64,000 nt of DNA from an uncultured Gemmatimonadota bacterium (GCA_902826615.1 CADEFN010000009.1:62001-126000); one strand, 5' to 3'. Counted from the stretch's first letter, positions 37,527-48,261 are shown. The notes: generated by a model from the sequence alone, not told the origin. Made by a program: numbers and translations.

Positions 37527-40235
37527 CTAACGGTTGGGCTCGGTCTCGCCGTCGTTGCGTCCGGGCCGCGGGCCCGCGCCGCCGCCCAGCCGCACCGGCA
37601 GCCAATAACTCACCTTGACCGAGAGGAAGTTGTCACCGGCCGCTCGGGTGGTCTGCCACAGCTCATTGAAGCGTACGGCATCGCCGAACGCCTCGCTGGT
37701 CCTCCGGTTCTGTTGCCAAACGACAAAGAGCGTGCTTCCTGGTGTCCACTCCCAGCGCATGACGAGGTTAGAGCGGAACGAGAGTACATGGAAGTCCCGA
37801 TTGCTCAGCGTAAAGGTCTCGGTGCCGTCCTGGACGTTGCGCTGGCCGGTGCTGTCGAGGCTGACCGTTGTGCCGTCCGTGCCATATTCGCGGAGCCACT
37901 TGCTCCGTGGCGCGACAAGTTCACCGAAGCGGCTGTAGTCACCACTGGCCACAAAGGGCTCGGCGTAGCCTTCGAGGGAAAGGTTCGGCGAGAAGGCGTA
38001 GTTGGCGCGCAGACGTGTGGAGATGGTGGTGCGGTCGATGAAGGCAAAGATGTAGCGCGAGCCAAACGTTCGGGTGCCACCGGCAACGCTCGTGACGTAC
38101 TGCCGCGGGTCGGTGCCCTTCTGGTACGACGGCTCACCCGAGACCGAGAGCCGGGGAGAGGGCCTGAAGGTCACCTGTCCGCCAAAATTCGTGCGCAACG
38201 CGCCAAACTCGTCCTTGCTATAGCCACCGTTCACGCGCCATCCGGTGCGGGCACCAAATGGAGAATTGATCCGCAGATCCTGCGCGAAGGCGCGACCCGT
38301 GCTCATGTACGGCCCACCACGCGTGAGCGCGTCGTTGATGGACGCCACTTCGAACGAGTTGCGAAGGTTCACGCTCCAGAAGTTGCGGAACGTGATGTTG
38401 GTGTTCTGGTTCCAGGTGTTCTGCTGATGGATGCCGTCGTAGTTCCATGCCCCACGGGTATCAAAGCCCAGACGCCAGTTCTGCAGGTAACGCCCCGGGA
38501 TCGTCTCGCGGATCTGGATGTCGGCGTTGTACTCGATGTCGTCGGTCGATTGCATGCGCCCAAGGTCGTTGACCTCGTAGCCCGGCGATTCGAGCTTGAC
38601 TTCGGCGCCCCACAGAATGCGGCGACCGGCGTCCTTGTCCGCGCGCAGCTGGGCGGAGTAGCCGGACAGCGATCGCTTGAGGGGATTGTAGGTGACATGC
38701 GAAAGATCGGGCCGCTGAAAGAACCGCGTGCTGCCGGTCTGCAAGCGACGAATGGCACCCGTGTCACCGCTGACGTAGGTGCCGGCGATAAAACCCGTCA
38801 CGGCATAACGACCCTGCTGCCACCGGATCCGCCAGTCCAGGCCACCGAAGTAGGCCTCACGAGTGAGCAGGTTGCCTAACAACTGGTCGCCGCCGAAGTC
38901 GCGCCGCACAGTGGTGACCGAGGCCCCGAGGGTGGATGCCTGCGACCCCACTTCCTGCTGCAGACGCAGCACGCCGTACGCCGTTCGTGGTTCCACCGCC
39001 ACCGAGCGCGTGACCGATGAATCGATGAAGTGTGTGCGCGCGTTTTCGGCGGCAGTCACGGCAAGTAGCCCACCCATGGAAAGCCGGCTGGGCAAACGAC
39101 CTGTCAGTTTTGCGGCACCGAGAATGGTGCTCGAGCGCGGCATGTCGACAAAGTCCGCACTCACTGACGCGTGCGGCGGCGCCCCGATGCGGCGCGAATA
39201 GAAATATTGCGCGCCTGAACCGCGGATCATCTCCGAGCCTTCGGTGAAAAAGGGCCGGCGTTCATCAAAGAACGTCTCGAAGGCACTCAGGTTCACCTCG
39301 GCCGGATCGGCTTCCACCTGCCCGAAGTCCGGATTGACGGTGGCGTCTAGGGTGAGACTGGGTCCAACGCCGAATTTGGCGTCAAGACCAAGCCGACCGG
39401 CGTACGGGTGGTTGAGCGGGTTGTTATTAACCGCGGTGGCGCGTCGTGTGGCGTCGCCGGCCAGATAGGGCACGAGTTCGACGGGGCGCACCGACTGCAC
39501 TCCCTCGATTCCCTCCAGCGTGCCAAAGCGGGAGATGTACCCCGTCTCTCGCGGAGGAATCATGACCCATTGAATGTCCTCGTTCTTGTCGGGCATCCAG
39601 CGATCGATCTGAAAGCCCCAGCGCTGCTTATCGGCCGGCGGAAAGCGGAGCTGCGAAAAGGGAATCCGCATTTCCGCTGTCCAGCCCGCCGAGTCCACAT
39701 GGGCGGCCGCATTCCAGACGGGTTCGTACTGGCTCTCGCGACCCCGCTGCTCGTCGTCCTGGGTGTGCCTAAAGTCTGACCTCACGCCGGCCACCGAAAC
39801 GCCGAACCCCACCCCGGTTCGCCTGTCCATTTGCGGATCGAAGGTCACGACCAGCCGCTCCGCGTTCCCGAACCCGTCCCGGCGGGTCACGGTGCGGGAG
39901 ATGTCCTCGGGCTTTTCGCGGAGCATACGGGCCCCGATGTACAGAGCCTCGTCATCGTAGACGATGTAGACCTGGGTCGCTTCGCTGGGCTTGGCGCCTT
40001 CGACCGGCCGTTGCTGGACGAGGTCTTCGATGACAGCGGCCTGACTCCAGACCCGGTCATCCAGTCGACCATCCACCCTGGGAGCGCGCCCCTGGATGCG
40101 CGAGGCACGCGCGACCTTGGCAGAGGGCTGCGCGACAACGGTTGGCGCGATTGCAGCGGAAAAGAGCCCTGCGACCAGTATTCTGGAAAAGTGCAGCAAA
40201 AGTGCGGATTTGAGGGGAATCGACTCCTTACGCAA
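37527..40235 (-). CDS. DUF5916-type outer-membrane beta-barrel with CBM9-like N-terminal domain
   Basis: About 902 residues if it starts at TTG 40235, which gives a basic N-terminus and a signal peptide (SALLLHFSRILVAGLFSAAI...VVAQ). No ATG fits, so the start is uncertain. The first domain (RAPRVDGRLDDRVWSQAAVI, IYIV-like YDDEALYIGARM, TVTRRDGFGNAERLVVTFD) is the carbohydrate-binding family-9-like module common in this family. LDATVNPDFGQVEADPAEVNLSAFE and FDERRPFFTEGSE are DUF5916 hallmarks. The rest is a long series of amphipathic strands ending in a barrel (SVKVSYWLPVRL). Substrate unknown. Confidence 0.85.
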   Translation of the reverse strand: MRKESIPLKSALLLHFSRILVAGLFSAAIAPTVVAQPSAKVARASRIQGRAPRVDGRLDDRVWSQAAVIEDLVQQRPVEGAKPSEATQVYIVYDDEALYIGARMLREKPEDISRTVTRRDGFGNAERLVVTFDPQMDRRTGVGFGVSVAGVRSDFRHTQDDEQRGRESQYEPVWNAAAHVDSAGWTAEMRIPFSQLRFPPADKQRWGFQIDRWMPDKNEDIQWVMIPPRETGYISRFGTLEGIEGVQSVRPVELVPYLAGDATRRATAVNNNPLNHPYAGRLGLDAKFGVGPSLTLDATVNPDFGQVEADPAEVNLSAFETFFDERRPFFTEGSEMIRGSGAQYFYSRRIGAPPHASVSADFVDMPRSSTILGAAKLTGRLPSRLSMGGLLAVTAAENARTHFIDSSVTRSVAVEPRTAYGVLRLQQEVGSQASTLGASVTTVRRDFGGDQLLGNLLTREAYFGGLDWRIRWQQGRYAVTGFIAGTYVSGDTGAIRRLQTGSTRFFQRPDLSHVTYNPLKRSLSGYSAQLRADKDAGRRILWGAEVKLESPGYEVNDLGRMQSTDDIEYNADIQIRETIPGRYLQNWRLGFDTRGAWNYDGIHQQNTWNQNTNITFRNFWSVNLRNSFEVASINDALTRGGPYMSTGRAFAQDLRINSPFGARTGWRVNGGYSKDEFGALRTNFGGQVTFRPSPRLSVSGEPSYQKGTDPRQYVTSVAGGTRTFGSRYIFAFIDRTTISTRLRANYAFSPNLSLEGYAEPFVASGDYSRFGELVAPRSKWLREYGTDGTTVSLDSTGQRNVQDGTETFTLSNRDFHVLSFRSNLVMRWEWTPGSTLFVVWQQNRRTSEAFGDAVRFNELWQTTRAAGDNFLSVKVSYWLPVRLGGGAGPRPGRNDGETEPNR

Positions 40236-40423
40236 AAATGTGGAGCTTCGTTCGGTATTTGGTAGCGGTGACGCGTCCGGAAACCGGACTGACGACACCA
40301 CCGGGCGGTCCGGCACTTTGCCCGACGGGTGTGGGGAAGGAAAGGGAAGAGCCTCCCAGCCAGGCACGCGGGGCGTTTGTTTTCCTTCACGGGTGCTCCC
40401 GCCAAATCACTCTTCCAAACTCC

Positions 40424-42472
40424 ATGCGACTGCAGAATTTCGCCCTCGGCCAATGGGTCGAGGGGACCGGCAAGGCCACTGACCTCTTCCACGCCGTTTC
40501 TGGCGAAAAGATCGCCGAGGCGTCCTCGTCCGGGCTCGACTTCAAGGCCATGGCGGACCACGCGCGTCGCGTTGGGGGGCCAAAGCTGCGCGCCATGACC
40601 TTCCACGAGCGCGCGCTCATGCTGAAGGCGATGGCGAAGTACCTCAATGAGCGGAAGGACTCGCTCTACGCACTTTCCACGGCGACCGGTGCCACCAAGG
40701 CCGACTCCTGGATCGATATCGATGGCGGGATCGGGACGCTGTTCGTCTACGCCAGCAAGGGACGCCGCGACTTTCCTAACGAGCGGTTCCATGTCGACGG
40801 CCCGGTGGAGAACATCTCCAAGAACGGGACCTTTGTCGGGCGTCACATCTGCGTTCCGCTGGAAGGTGTGGCGGTGCACATCAATGCCTTCAACTTTCCG
40901 TGCTGGGGCATGCTGGAGAAGATGTCGCCCGCGCTCCTGGCGGGGGTGCCATGTATCGTGAAGCCGGCGACCCTCACCTCGTTCCTCACCGAGGCGATGT
41001 TCCGCATGATGGTGGAGTCGGGGATTTTTCCTGAAGGCGCCATTCAGCTCATTTGCGGGAGTGCGGGCGACCTCCTCGATCATCTGGAGTGTCAGGACGC
41101 GGTGGCCTTTACGGGATCAGCCGATACGGGCCGCAAACTCAAGCAGCATGCGTCCATCGTGGACAACGCCGTGCGCTTCAACATGGAGGCCGACTCGCTC
41201 AACTGCTCGATCCTCGGCCCCGATGCGGCGCCCGGCACTGAAGAGTTTGACCTCTTCGTCAAGGAAGTGGTGCGCGAGATGACGGCCAAGGCGGGGCAGA
41301 AATGTACCGCCATTCGCCGAACCATCGTTCCTGATGGCATGATGGACGATGTGATCAAGGCCCTGTCCAAGCGGCTGGGTGAGGTGAAGGTCGGCGATCC
41401 CGGTGCGGAAGGCGTGAAGATGGGACCACTCGCCGGGCGTGCGCAGGTGTCGGAGGTGCAGCGATCACTCGATGCCATTCGCGCCGGCGCCGAGGTGGTC
41501 TTTGGTGGCGCTGACACGCTGAAGCTGGTTGGGGCCGATCAGGCGAAAGGGGCATTCTTCCCCATCACACTGCTGGCCTGCAACGATCCCCGCGGGCACC
41601 GCCAAGCCCATGACATCGAGGCCTTCGGTCCGGTGAACACCGTCATGCCCTACACGCATGTAGCCGACGCCATCACGCTGGCGCGGCTCGGGAAGGGGTC
41701 GCTGGTGGGCTCCCTCTTTACGGCCGACGACCGGGTGGCGAAAGAAGTGGTGCTGGGTGTGGCACCGTATCACGGGCGGGTCTACGTGCAGAATCGTGCG
41801 GGGGCCAAGGAGGGGACGGGACATGGCTCTCCACTGCCGCATCTGGTCCACGGCGGGCCTGGCCGGGCCGGTGGTGGCGAGGAAATGGGCGGAGCGCGTG
41901 GTGTGATGCATTACATGCAGCGCACGGCAGTGCAGGGGTCGCCGACCACCATCGCGCATATCACCAATGAGTGGATTCCCGGTGCCGCACAAAGCGGAGA
42001 CCGAGTGCACCCGTTCCGCAAACACTTCGAGGAGCTCGAGATTGGCGAAACACTGGTCACGCATCGTCGCACAGTGACCGAAGCCGACATCGTGAACTTC
42101 GCCGGGATCAGCGGCGACTTCTTCTATGCTCATATGGACGAGCTGGCCGCGCGCGAGTCGCCCCTCTTCGGCAAGCGGGTGGCGCACGGGTACTTCGTGC
42201 TCTCGGCCGCGGCCGGACTCTTTGTCGATCCGGGGGCCGGGCCAGTGCTGGCCAACTACGGGCTCGAGAATCTGCGATTCACCAAACCGGTGTATGCTGG
42301 CGATACGATTCAGGCCACCCTCACCTGCAAGACCAAAACGGCAAAAGAGACCCCGGTTGATGGGCCGCCACAGGGTGTGGTGGCGTGGGAGGTTCACGTC
42401 CACAACCAGGAGAAGGAACTCGTGCTCACTTACACGATTCTCACGCTGGTCCGGCGCCTCCCCGTAGAGTGA
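40424..42472 (+). CDS. paaZ: bifunctional ring-opening enzyme PaaZ
   Basis: 682 residues. Residues about 1-520 are an aldehyde dehydrogenase domain with E255 (FNMEADSLN) and C294 (GQKCTAIRR), and [17 protein letters not shown] as cofactor-site features. Residues about 535-680 are a MaoC-type hydratase ([18 protein letters not shown] and [12 protein letters not shown]) that hydrolyses oxepin-CoA before the aldehyde is oxidised. Both halves of PaaZ are therefore intact. The gene is separated from paaABCD and paaGHIJY by many kilobases and diverges from the DUF5916 gene. Confidence 0.95.
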   Translation: MRLQNFALGQWVEGTGKATDLFHAVSGEKIAEASSSGLDFKAMADHARRVGGPKLRAMTFHERALMLKAMAKYLNERKDSLYALSTATGATKADSWIDIDGGIGTLFVYASKGRRDFPNERFHVDGPVENISKNGTFVGRHICVPLEGVAVHINAFNFPCWGMLEKMSPALLAGVPCIVKPATLTSFLTEAMFRMMVESGIFPEGAIQLICGSAGDLLDHLECQDAVAFTGSADTGRKLKQHASIVDNAVRFNMEADSLNCSILGPDAAPGTEEFDLFVKEVVREMTAKAGQKCTAIRRTIVPDGMMDDVIKALSKRLGEVKVGDPGAEGVKMGPLAGRAQVSEVQRSLDAIRAGAEVVFGGADTLKLVGADQAKGAFFPITLLACNDPRGHRQAHDIEAFGPVNTVMPYTHVADAITLARLGKGSLVGSLFTADDRVAKEVVLGVAPYHGRVYVQNRAGAKEGTGHGSPLPHLVHGGPGRAGGGEEMGGARGVMHYMQRTAVQGSPTTIAHITNEWIPGAAQSGDRVHPFRKHFEELEIGETLVTHRRTVTEADIVNFAGISGDFFYAHMDELAARESPLFGKRVAHGYFVLSAAAGLFVDPGAGPVLANYGLENLRFTKPVYAGDTIQATLTCKTKTAKETPVDGPPQGVVAWEVHVHNQEKELVLTYTILTLVRRLPVE

Positions 42473-42477
42473 CGACC

Positions 42478-44256
42478 ATGCCCACACGTTCACGGTGGAT
42501 CGCCGTTGCGCGCAGGGCGTCGACGTTGATGGGTGCGCTGGCGCTGACAGTCGCCTGCACACGCACCACATCACGCGGACCGGCGCCCGAGGCGGCGGAC
42601 GTCATCCTGACGGGTGGGACGGTGCTGACCGTCGACTCGGTCGATCGAGTGGCGCAGGCCATCGCCGTACGTGGCGAGCGGATCGTCGCGGTGGGGAGTG
42701 ACGCCGAAATCCTGCGGTATGCCGGTCCCGCCACGCGCCGCATTGACCTCGCGGGCCGCACGGTGACACCGGGGCTGATGGATGCCCACGCACACTTCTC
42801 GGGTGGGGCCGGCGACCTCAATGAACTCGACCTGAGTTATCCGCGCGTCACCAGTATTCGCGATGTGCGCGACAGTGTGCGACGTCGCGCGCAGACGGCT
42901 GCTGCGGGGAGTTGGGTGTCCGGTCGTGGCTGGGACGAAGGCAAGTTCACCGAGCGTCGGCTGCCGAGCGCGGCCGACCTCGACAGTGTGTCGGCGGGTC
43001 GGCCAGTGTGGCTCAGCCAGACCATGGGGCACTACGGAGTCGCCAATAGTGAGGCACTCCGTCTCGCAGGCATCACAAAAGACACGAAGGACCCGCCGGG
43101 TGGCACCATCGACCGGCATCCGGATGGCACACCGACGGGTGTCCTGAAGGAGTCGGCGCAGGGCTTGGTGTCGCGGCTCATTCCCCGTGGCACACGGGCC
43201 CAGCTCGAAGCCGGCATGGCGACACTCGCCAAATCATTTAATGCCGAAGGGATGACCGGGGTGAAGGATCCCGGTATTCAGCAGGCGACGTGGGATGCCT
43301 ATCGCTCGGTCCTTGGCCGCAACGAGCTCACGGTGCGGGTCTTTACCCTGTGGCACGGCGGGCGCACGCTCCAGTCGGCGCAGGACGTGGCCGCGAGAAT
43401 CGGTGCATTCACCAAACCGTACGAAACCACCGGCGATGACAGACTGATCTCGGGTGGTGTGAAACTCTACATCGACGGTTCGGGGGGAGCGCGCACCGCT
43501 TGGCTCTACGGTGACTGGAACAAGGAGTACCGTGGTGTTGACGCCGGAAACACCGGGTACCCCACCACCGATCCCGCCATCGTCAGGCAGCAGATCCGGC
43601 TCCTCCACGATGCCGGGCTGCACGTGTCGGTGCACTCCATCGGCGACCGTGGCATCGACTGGACGGTGGACAGCTACGCCGAGGCGATGAAGGCCAACCC
43701 GAAGTCCGGCCTGCGTCACGGGATCATTCACGCGAACATCCCGAGTGATCATGCCATCAGCGTGATGTCCGACCTGCAACGACGCTTTGACGCCGCCATT
43801 CCCGAGCCCTCCGCCACCTTCATGTGGTGGATTGGCGATACCTATTCGTCGAACTTTGGCGCCGAGCGTTCGCTGCGGCTCAATCCCTTCCGCACCTACC
43901 AGCGGCAGGGCGTGCGGTGGGCCAATGGGTCGGACTTCGGCGTCACCCCATTTCCGGCGCGGTATGGCATCTGGTCGGCGGTGGCCCGTGAACCACTGCT
44001 GGGCACCAATGGCAAGACACCGTTTGGTACAACCGAGTCAGTTGATGTGCGTAGTGCACTGCGCGCCGTCACCATCGAAGTGGCTCGGCAGATGTTCATG
44101 GAGCGGAAGATCGGCTCGATCGAGGCGGGCAAGTATGCCGACCTCGCGGTGTGGGACCGCAATCCCTACACCATTCCGACTGCGCAGCTGAAGGAGATGC
44201 AGTGCCAGATGACCCTCTTCAACGGTCGTGTCGTGTACGAGCGATCTGCGCCGTGA
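42478..44256 (+). CDS. amidohydrolase-3 family lipoprotein (YtcJ-like)
   Basis: 592 residues. The N-terminus is basic with lipobox LTVAC, so the protein is probably lipid-anchored. The amidohydrolase core shows VTPGLMDAHAHFSGG (HxH), ASWVSGRGWDEGKF-like GSWVSGRGWDEGKF, VKLYIDGSGGARTAWLY, HVSVHSIGDRGIDWTVD and RHGIIHANIPSDHAISVM, then ANGSDFGVTPF and SIEAGKYADLAVWDRNP. Family members hydrolyse amide bonds of unidentified substrates. It starts five bases after paaZ, perhaps on the same transcript, but no functional link to phenylacetate is evident. Confidence 0.9.
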   Translation: MPTRSRWIAVARRASTLMGALALTVACTRTTSRGPAPEAADVILTGGTVLTVDSVDRVAQAIAVRGERIVAVGSDAEILRYAGPATRRIDLAGRTVTPGLMDAHAHFSGGAGDLNELDLSYPRVTSIRDVRDSVRRRAQTAAAGSWVSGRGWDEGKFTERRLPSAADLDSVSAGRPVWLSQTMGHYGVANSEALRLAGITKDTKDPPGGTIDRHPDGTPTGVLKESAQGLVSRLIPRGTRAQLEAGMATLAKSFNAEGMTGVKDPGIQQATWDAYRSVLGRNELTVRVFTLWHGGRTLQSAQDVAARIGAFTKPYETTGDDRLISGGVKLYIDGSGGARTAWLYGDWNKEYRGVDAGNTGYPTTDPAIVRQQIRLLHDAGLHVSVHSIGDRGIDWTVDSYAEAMKANPKSGLRHGIIHANIPSDHAISVMSDLQRRFDAAIPEPSATFMWWIGDTYSSNFGAERSLRLNPFRTYQRQGVRWANGSDFGVTPFPARYGIWSAVAREPLLGTNGKTPFGTTESVDVRSALRAVTIEVARQMFMERKIGSIEAGKYADLAVWDRNPYTIPTAQLKEMQCQMTLFNGRVVYERSAP

Positions 44257-44315
44257 TGGCGCCGTCGCGCCCGAGCCATCAATCCCGTTAGGCTCCCACC
44301 TCAACATATCCTCTC

Positions 44316-45503
44316 GTGCCTCGCCTGACAGAGCGGTTCCGGCAGTTCCCGGTGTATCCCCTTGCCCACATTCCGGGCAAGAAGCGGGAACTCCTCCAGC
44401 GTGGGGTGGATGTGATCGACCTGGGCGCAGGCGACGCCGATCTGGCGCCACCGCCCAAAGCGGTCGAGGCCCTGCAGCGCGCTGCAGAGACGCCCTCGTT
44501 AGGCCGGTATGGCTTCGGGCTCGGGCATGTTCCGTACCGCGAAGCCATCAGTGCATGGACACATCGCCGCTTCGGCACCACCTTCGATCCGATGACCGAG
44601 GTGATTCCCCTGATCGGGTCAAAGGAAGGACTGGCACACATTGCCTTTGCCTACCTTGGTTCGGGAGATGTGGCGGTCATCCCGGAGCCGGCCTATCAGG
44701 CCTACCTCGGCGGCACACTACTCGCCGATGCGGTGCCACAGGTCTATCCACTGCGGCCGCGGACAAACTTCCTGGTGGAGCTCGACGAGATACCGGGAGC
44801 GGTCGCCCAGCGGGTGCGGGTGGTCTATCTCAACTATCCCAACAACCCGACCACGGCGATCGCGCCTCGCGACTACCTCGAGCGCGCCGTGCGGTGGTGC
44901 CGCGAACGCGATGCGCTGCTCGTCTTTGATAATGCGTATTCGGAGCTGGCCTTTGATGGCTACGTCCCGCCGTCGATCTTCGAGATTGATGGGGCCCGTG
45001 ATGTGGCGATCGAGTTCCACTCGCTCAGCAAGACCTACAACATGACAGGCTGGCGCTCAGGGTGGGCGACGGGGAACGCGCAAATCATCGGCGCGCTCGG
45101 CAAGGTGAAGACCTTCGTTGATACCGGGACCTATATGGGGATCCAGGCGGCCGGGGTCGCTGCCATCGAAAGTTGGGCTGACTTTGTGCCTGGCAACCTC
45201 GCCATCTTCAAGGAACGTCGCGACGCGTCAGTGGAGGCCTTCCGTGCGGCGGGCTTCAGTTGCGATTCCCCGCAGGCCACGATGTACCTCTGGATTCCTT
45301 TGCCGCAGGGCGTCTCGGACAAGGTGTTCGCCGACCGGCTCATGGATGAAGAAGGGGTGATCGTGATGCCGGGCTCCGGATTCGGTGCGGGAGGGGAAGG
45401 GTTCTTCAGAATCTCGTTCATTGCGCCGCCGGCTCGCTTGCGTGAGGCCGCTGAACGCGCGGGGCGTGTATTGCGATCGATGCAGACGCAGGCTGGCGGC
45501 TGA
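44316..45503 (+). CDS. PLP-dependent class I aminotransferase, DapL-like
   Basis: 395 residues from GTG 44316. PLP fold type I: YLNYPNNPTTAIAP binds the cofactor, and HSLSKTYNMTGWRSGWATGN includes the Schiff-base lysine. LGAGDADLAPPPKAVEALQ and YGFGLGHVPYREAISAW match LL-diaminopimelate aminotransferase and its close relatives, enzymes that make LL-diaminopimelate directly from tetrahydrodipicolinate. A general aminotransferase role (for example aromatic amino acids, giving phenylpyruvate or 4-hydroxyphenylpyruvate for the catabolic genes here) is equally possible and cannot be settled from sequence alone. Confidence 0.85.
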   Translation: MPRLTERFRQFPVYPLAHIPGKKRELLQRGVDVIDLGAGDADLAPPPKAVEALQRAAETPSLGRYGFGLGHVPYREAISAWTHRRFGTTFDPMTEVIPLIGSKEGLAHIAFAYLGSGDVAVIPEPAYQAYLGGTLLADAVPQVYPLRPRTNFLVELDEIPGAVAQRVRVVYLNYPNNPTTAIAPRDYLERAVRWCRERDALLVFDNAYSELAFDGYVPPSIFEIDGARDVAIEFHSLSKTYNMTGWRSGWATGNAQIIGALGKVKTFVDTGTYMGIQAAGVAAIESWADFVPGNLAIFKERRDASVEAFRAAGFSCDSPQATMYLWIPLPQGVSDKVFADRLMDEEGVIVMPGSGFGAGGEGFFRISFIAPPARLREAAERAGRVLRSMQTQAGG

Positions 45504-45587
45504 CATCGTCTCGTGGCAACGTTCCCGATACACAAGCTGCCCCTCGGCTAGTCAGGGTGCAGCGCCTCAAGCTCAACTGAATCAGAC

Positions 45588-46463
45588 ATGCGCATCGATC
45601 CAACCGGACGCAGCAAGGACATCGAAGACCGTCGAGGTGCCCGTGGAGGGATGGGCGGCTTTGGTGGTGGGGGCGGCATGCGTCGCGCCGGGGGCATGGG
45701 GGTCGGAGGGTTTGTCATTCTCCTGATTCTCAGCGTGGTCTTCAAACGCGACTTCTTCTCTCTTGTCGGCGGTAGTGGCGGGGGCGAGCTGGCTCCCAGC
45801 GCGGTGGAAGCACCGGTCAATGATCCGGCCGAGGAAAAGACGGTGCAGGTGCTCGGGGCCGTGCTCGACAGCGTGCAGAACTACTGGGCGCAGGCGCTAC
45901 CGGCGATGGGCACGCAGTATCCCCGCGCCAAGCTCGTGCTCTTCCGGGAACAAACCCCCACCGCCTGCGGAAGTGGGCAGGCGGCGACGGGCCCGTTCTA
46001 CTGTCCGGGTGACAGCAAGGTCTACATCGACCTCTCGTTCCTCGAGGAGCTGCAGAATCGCTTTGGTGCTCCCGGTGACTTTGCACAGGCGTATGTGCTG
46101 GCGCATGAAATCGGGCATCATGTGCAGAATGTGCTGGGGATCAGCGACCAGGTGCACCGGGCGCAGCAGCAGAACGCGCGTGAGGTTGCGAATCAGCTGA
46201 GTGTCCGGCTGGAGTTGCAGGCCGACTGCTACGCGGGTGTGTGGTCCAACCTCGCGGCACGCCAAAACCTGCTGGATCCGGGGGATCTCGAAGAAGGGCT
46301 GGGTGCGGCCGCGGCCGTGGGTGACGACCGAATCCAGAAGCAGACGACGGGGCGTGTGAGTCCGGAGAGCTGGACCCATGGGTCGTCGCAGCAGCGCATG
46401 CAGTGGTTCAAGCGCGGGTTTGACGCCGGACGGCCAGATGCGTGCGACACCTTCAACCGTTAG
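45588..46463 (+). CDS. ypfJ: YpfJ-type neutral zinc metallopeptidase
   Basis: 291 residues. The N-terminus RIDPTGRSKDIEDRRG and the glycine-rich stretch GFGGGGGMRRAGGMG precede a single transmembrane helix (FVILLILSVVF). The zinc motif HEIGHHVQN is about residue 180, followed by LELQADCYAGVWSN with the third ligand. The family is annotated as neutral zinc metallopeptidase; its substrates are unknown. The 3' end overlaps the next gene by 26 bases, and its stop TAG is within CGTTAGG. Confidence 0.93.
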   Translation: MRIDPTGRSKDIEDRRGARGGMGGFGGGGGMRRAGGMGVGGFVILLILSVVFKRDFFSLVGGSGGGELAPSAVEAPVNDPAEEKTVQVLGAVLDSVQNYWAQALPAMGTQYPRAKLVLFREQTPTACGSGQAATGPFYCPGDSKVYIDLSFLEELQNRFGAPGDFAQAYVLAHEIGHHVQNVLGISDQVHRAQQQNAREVANQLSVRLELQADCYAGVWSNLAARQNLLDPGDLEEGLGAAAAVGDDRIQKQTTGRVSPESWTHGSSQQRMQWFKRGFDAGRPDACDTFNR

Positions 46464-47604
46464 GCGGGGTGTCCTGGCGGCGCTTGCCCTGGTCGGCATG
46501 ACTGGCGTGGCCGAGTCGCAGACGCGTCCCCGCGCGCGGGAGATTGGTGTCGCGCCCGGTGTCTTCACCCCGGGCACACACAATGCCATCACCGATGTGG
46601 CCGGTGTGCGTGTCGGCCAGACCACGGTGGTGGAGGGCGACAGCGTGCGCACGGGGGTCACCGCCATTCTTCCGCATGGCGACAATCCCTTCTTTGCGCG
46701 TGTGCCTGCCGCCCTCCACGTGGGCAATGGATTCGGCAAGCTCATCGGCGTCACGCAGCTCAGGGAGCTGGGCGAACTCGAGACGCCAATCCTGCTCACC
46801 TGCACGCTCTGTGTGTGGAAGGCGGCCGATGCGATGGTGGAATGGATGCTCGGCAAACCGGGCATGGCGCAGGTCGGGTCGATCAACCCGGTGGTGGGTG
46901 AGACAAACGATGGTGGGCTCAACGACATCCGCTCCCGCCCCATCAGGCCCGAGCATGTCCGTCGGGCTCTCGACGGTGCGAGTTCGGGTCCCGTGGAGGA
47001 GGGCGCCGTGGGCGCCGGGGCCGGCACGATTGCGTTTGGCTGGAAAGGGGGCATTGGCACGTCGTCACGCGTGCTCCCTGCATCGTTAGGTGGCTACACC
47101 GTCGGTGTGATCGTGCAGAGCAACTTTGGCGGTGTGCTGCAGGTGATGGGTGCTCCGGTGGGGAAGGAGCTTGGCCGGTATGCCTTCAAGGACGCGCGCA
47201 ACGACGATGCGGGAGACGGCTCGATCATGATGGTGATCGCCACCGACGCGCCGCTCTCCGAGCGCAACCTGGGCCGCATTGGCCAGCGCGCCATCATGGG
47301 GCTCTCGCGCACCGGGTCATCCGCGTCCAATGGGAGTGGCGACTACGCCATCGCCTTTTCGACGGCGGCCGGAGTGCGTCGCACCGTGAGCGATGGTGGT
47401 GGCGCCCCTCCGGGCCCGCGCCAGGTCGCCGATCTCCCCAACGATGCGATGTCGGCCTTGTTCCAGGCCACGGTGGAGGCCACGGAAGAGGCCATCTACA
47501 ACTCGATGTTCAAGGCCACCACGGTGACGAGCCGCGGCCGGACCATCGAGGCGCTCCCCATTCAGCGGCTGCGTGAGGTGCTCGCGGCCTACGGGATTCG
47601 TTAG
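46438..47604 (+). CDS. P1-family (DmpA-like) aminopeptidase
   Basis: 388 residues from ATG 46438, which gives a signal peptide (VRRGVLAALALVGMTGVAES). P1 peptidases self-cleave between Gly and Ser: here DG-SIMMVIATDAPLSERNL places the new N-terminal serine at residue 262, as in DmpA. AITDVAGVRVGQTTVVEGDS and VQSNFGGVLQVMGAPVG are also conserved. The enzyme trims N-terminal residues from peptides, including D- or beta-amino acids in some members. It shares 26 bases with ypfJ, and the cyclophilin gene follows at once. Confidence 0.92.
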   Translation: MRATPSTVRRGVLAALALVGMTGVAESQTRPRAREIGVAPGVFTPGTHNAITDVAGVRVGQTTVVEGDSVRTGVTAILPHGDNPFFARVPAALHVGNGFGKLIGVTQLRELGELETPILLTCTLCVWKAADAMVEWMLGKPGMAQVGSINPVVGETNDGGLNDIRSRPIRPEHVRRALDGASSGPVEEGAVGAGAGTIAFGWKGGIGTSSRVLPASLGGYTVGVIVQSNFGGVLQVMGAPVGKELGRYAFKDARNDDAGDGSIMMVIATDAPLSERNLGRIGQRAIMGLSRTGSSASNGSGDYAIAFSTAAGVRRTVSDGGGAPPGPRQVADLPNDAMSALFQATVEATEEAIYNSMFKATTVTSRGRTIEALPIQRLREVLAAYGIR

Positions 47605-48261
47605 GTGCGCGGTATCAGGGTTCTCGTCCTGCTCGCGCTTGCCTCGTGCGCGCGTACGCCGGCGCTGCGCAATCCAGCGGCAAAGCTCTATCGGGAGACG
47701 GCGCCCGATTCGTTTGATGTACGAATGGTGACCACCAAGGGCGAACTCACCCTGAGAGTGCGGCGAGGGTGGTCACCTGCCGGGGCCGATCGCTTTCACG
47801 CACTCGTGAAAGCGCGGTACTTCGACGACGTCGCCTTCCATCGCACGATTCGCGGCTTCGTGGCCCAGTTCGGCATCCACGGGGATACCGCCGTCTCGGC
47901 GGCCTGGCGGGGGAAAAGCATCCCCGACGACTCCGTCCGGGCGCCCAACCGGAAGGGGACGATTTCCTACGCGCGTGGCGGGGCCAACACCCGATCGACG
48001 CAGCTCTTCTTCAATACCGTGGACAACACCCCTCGCCTCGACACACTCAACGGATTTGGCTTTCCGCCAATCGGGGAAGTTGTTGCAGGACTTGGAGTTC
48101 TGGACTCCCTCAATTGGGAGTACTCAGGCACGCGAGGGGGCCAGACCTTCCCCGGGCCATCGCAGGATTCACTCGGTCGGCAGGGCAATGCCTACCTCCG
48201 GCGGCTTTTCCCCCGGCTCGACTATATCGTGACCGCACGGGTGGTCCGGTCGTGGCGATAG
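47605..48261 (+). CDS. cyclophilin-type peptidyl-prolyl isomerase lipoprotein
   Basis: 218 residues from GTG 47605, immediately after the previous stop. The lipobox LASC directs it to the membrane. The cyclophilin core (YFDDVAFHRTIRGFVAQFGI, FFNTVDNTPRLD, GFGFPPIGEVVAGLGVLDSL) is slightly shortened compared with cytosolic cyclophilins; in the usual F..Q.FI position it reads TQLFFNTVDN. It should help fold exported proteins. This is the third prolyl isomerase in the window, with the FKBP and HEAT-fusion genes. Confidence 0.9.
   Translation: MRGIRVLVLLALASCARTPALRNPAAKLYRETAPDSFDVRMVTTKGELTLRVRRGWSPAGADRFHALVKARYFDDVAFHRTIRGFVAQFGIHGDTAVSAAWRGKSIPDDSVRAPNRKGTISYARGGANTRSTQLFFNTVDNTPRLDTLNGFGFPPIGEVVAGLGVLDSLNWEYSGTRGGQTFPGPSQDSLGRQGNAYLRRLFPRLDYIVTARVVRSWR

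Noticed and set aside
37713-38879. Long plus-strand reading frame opposite the DUF5916-type gene
   Set aside because: It is covered by a well-supported gene on the other strand and shows only biased, low-complexity composition.
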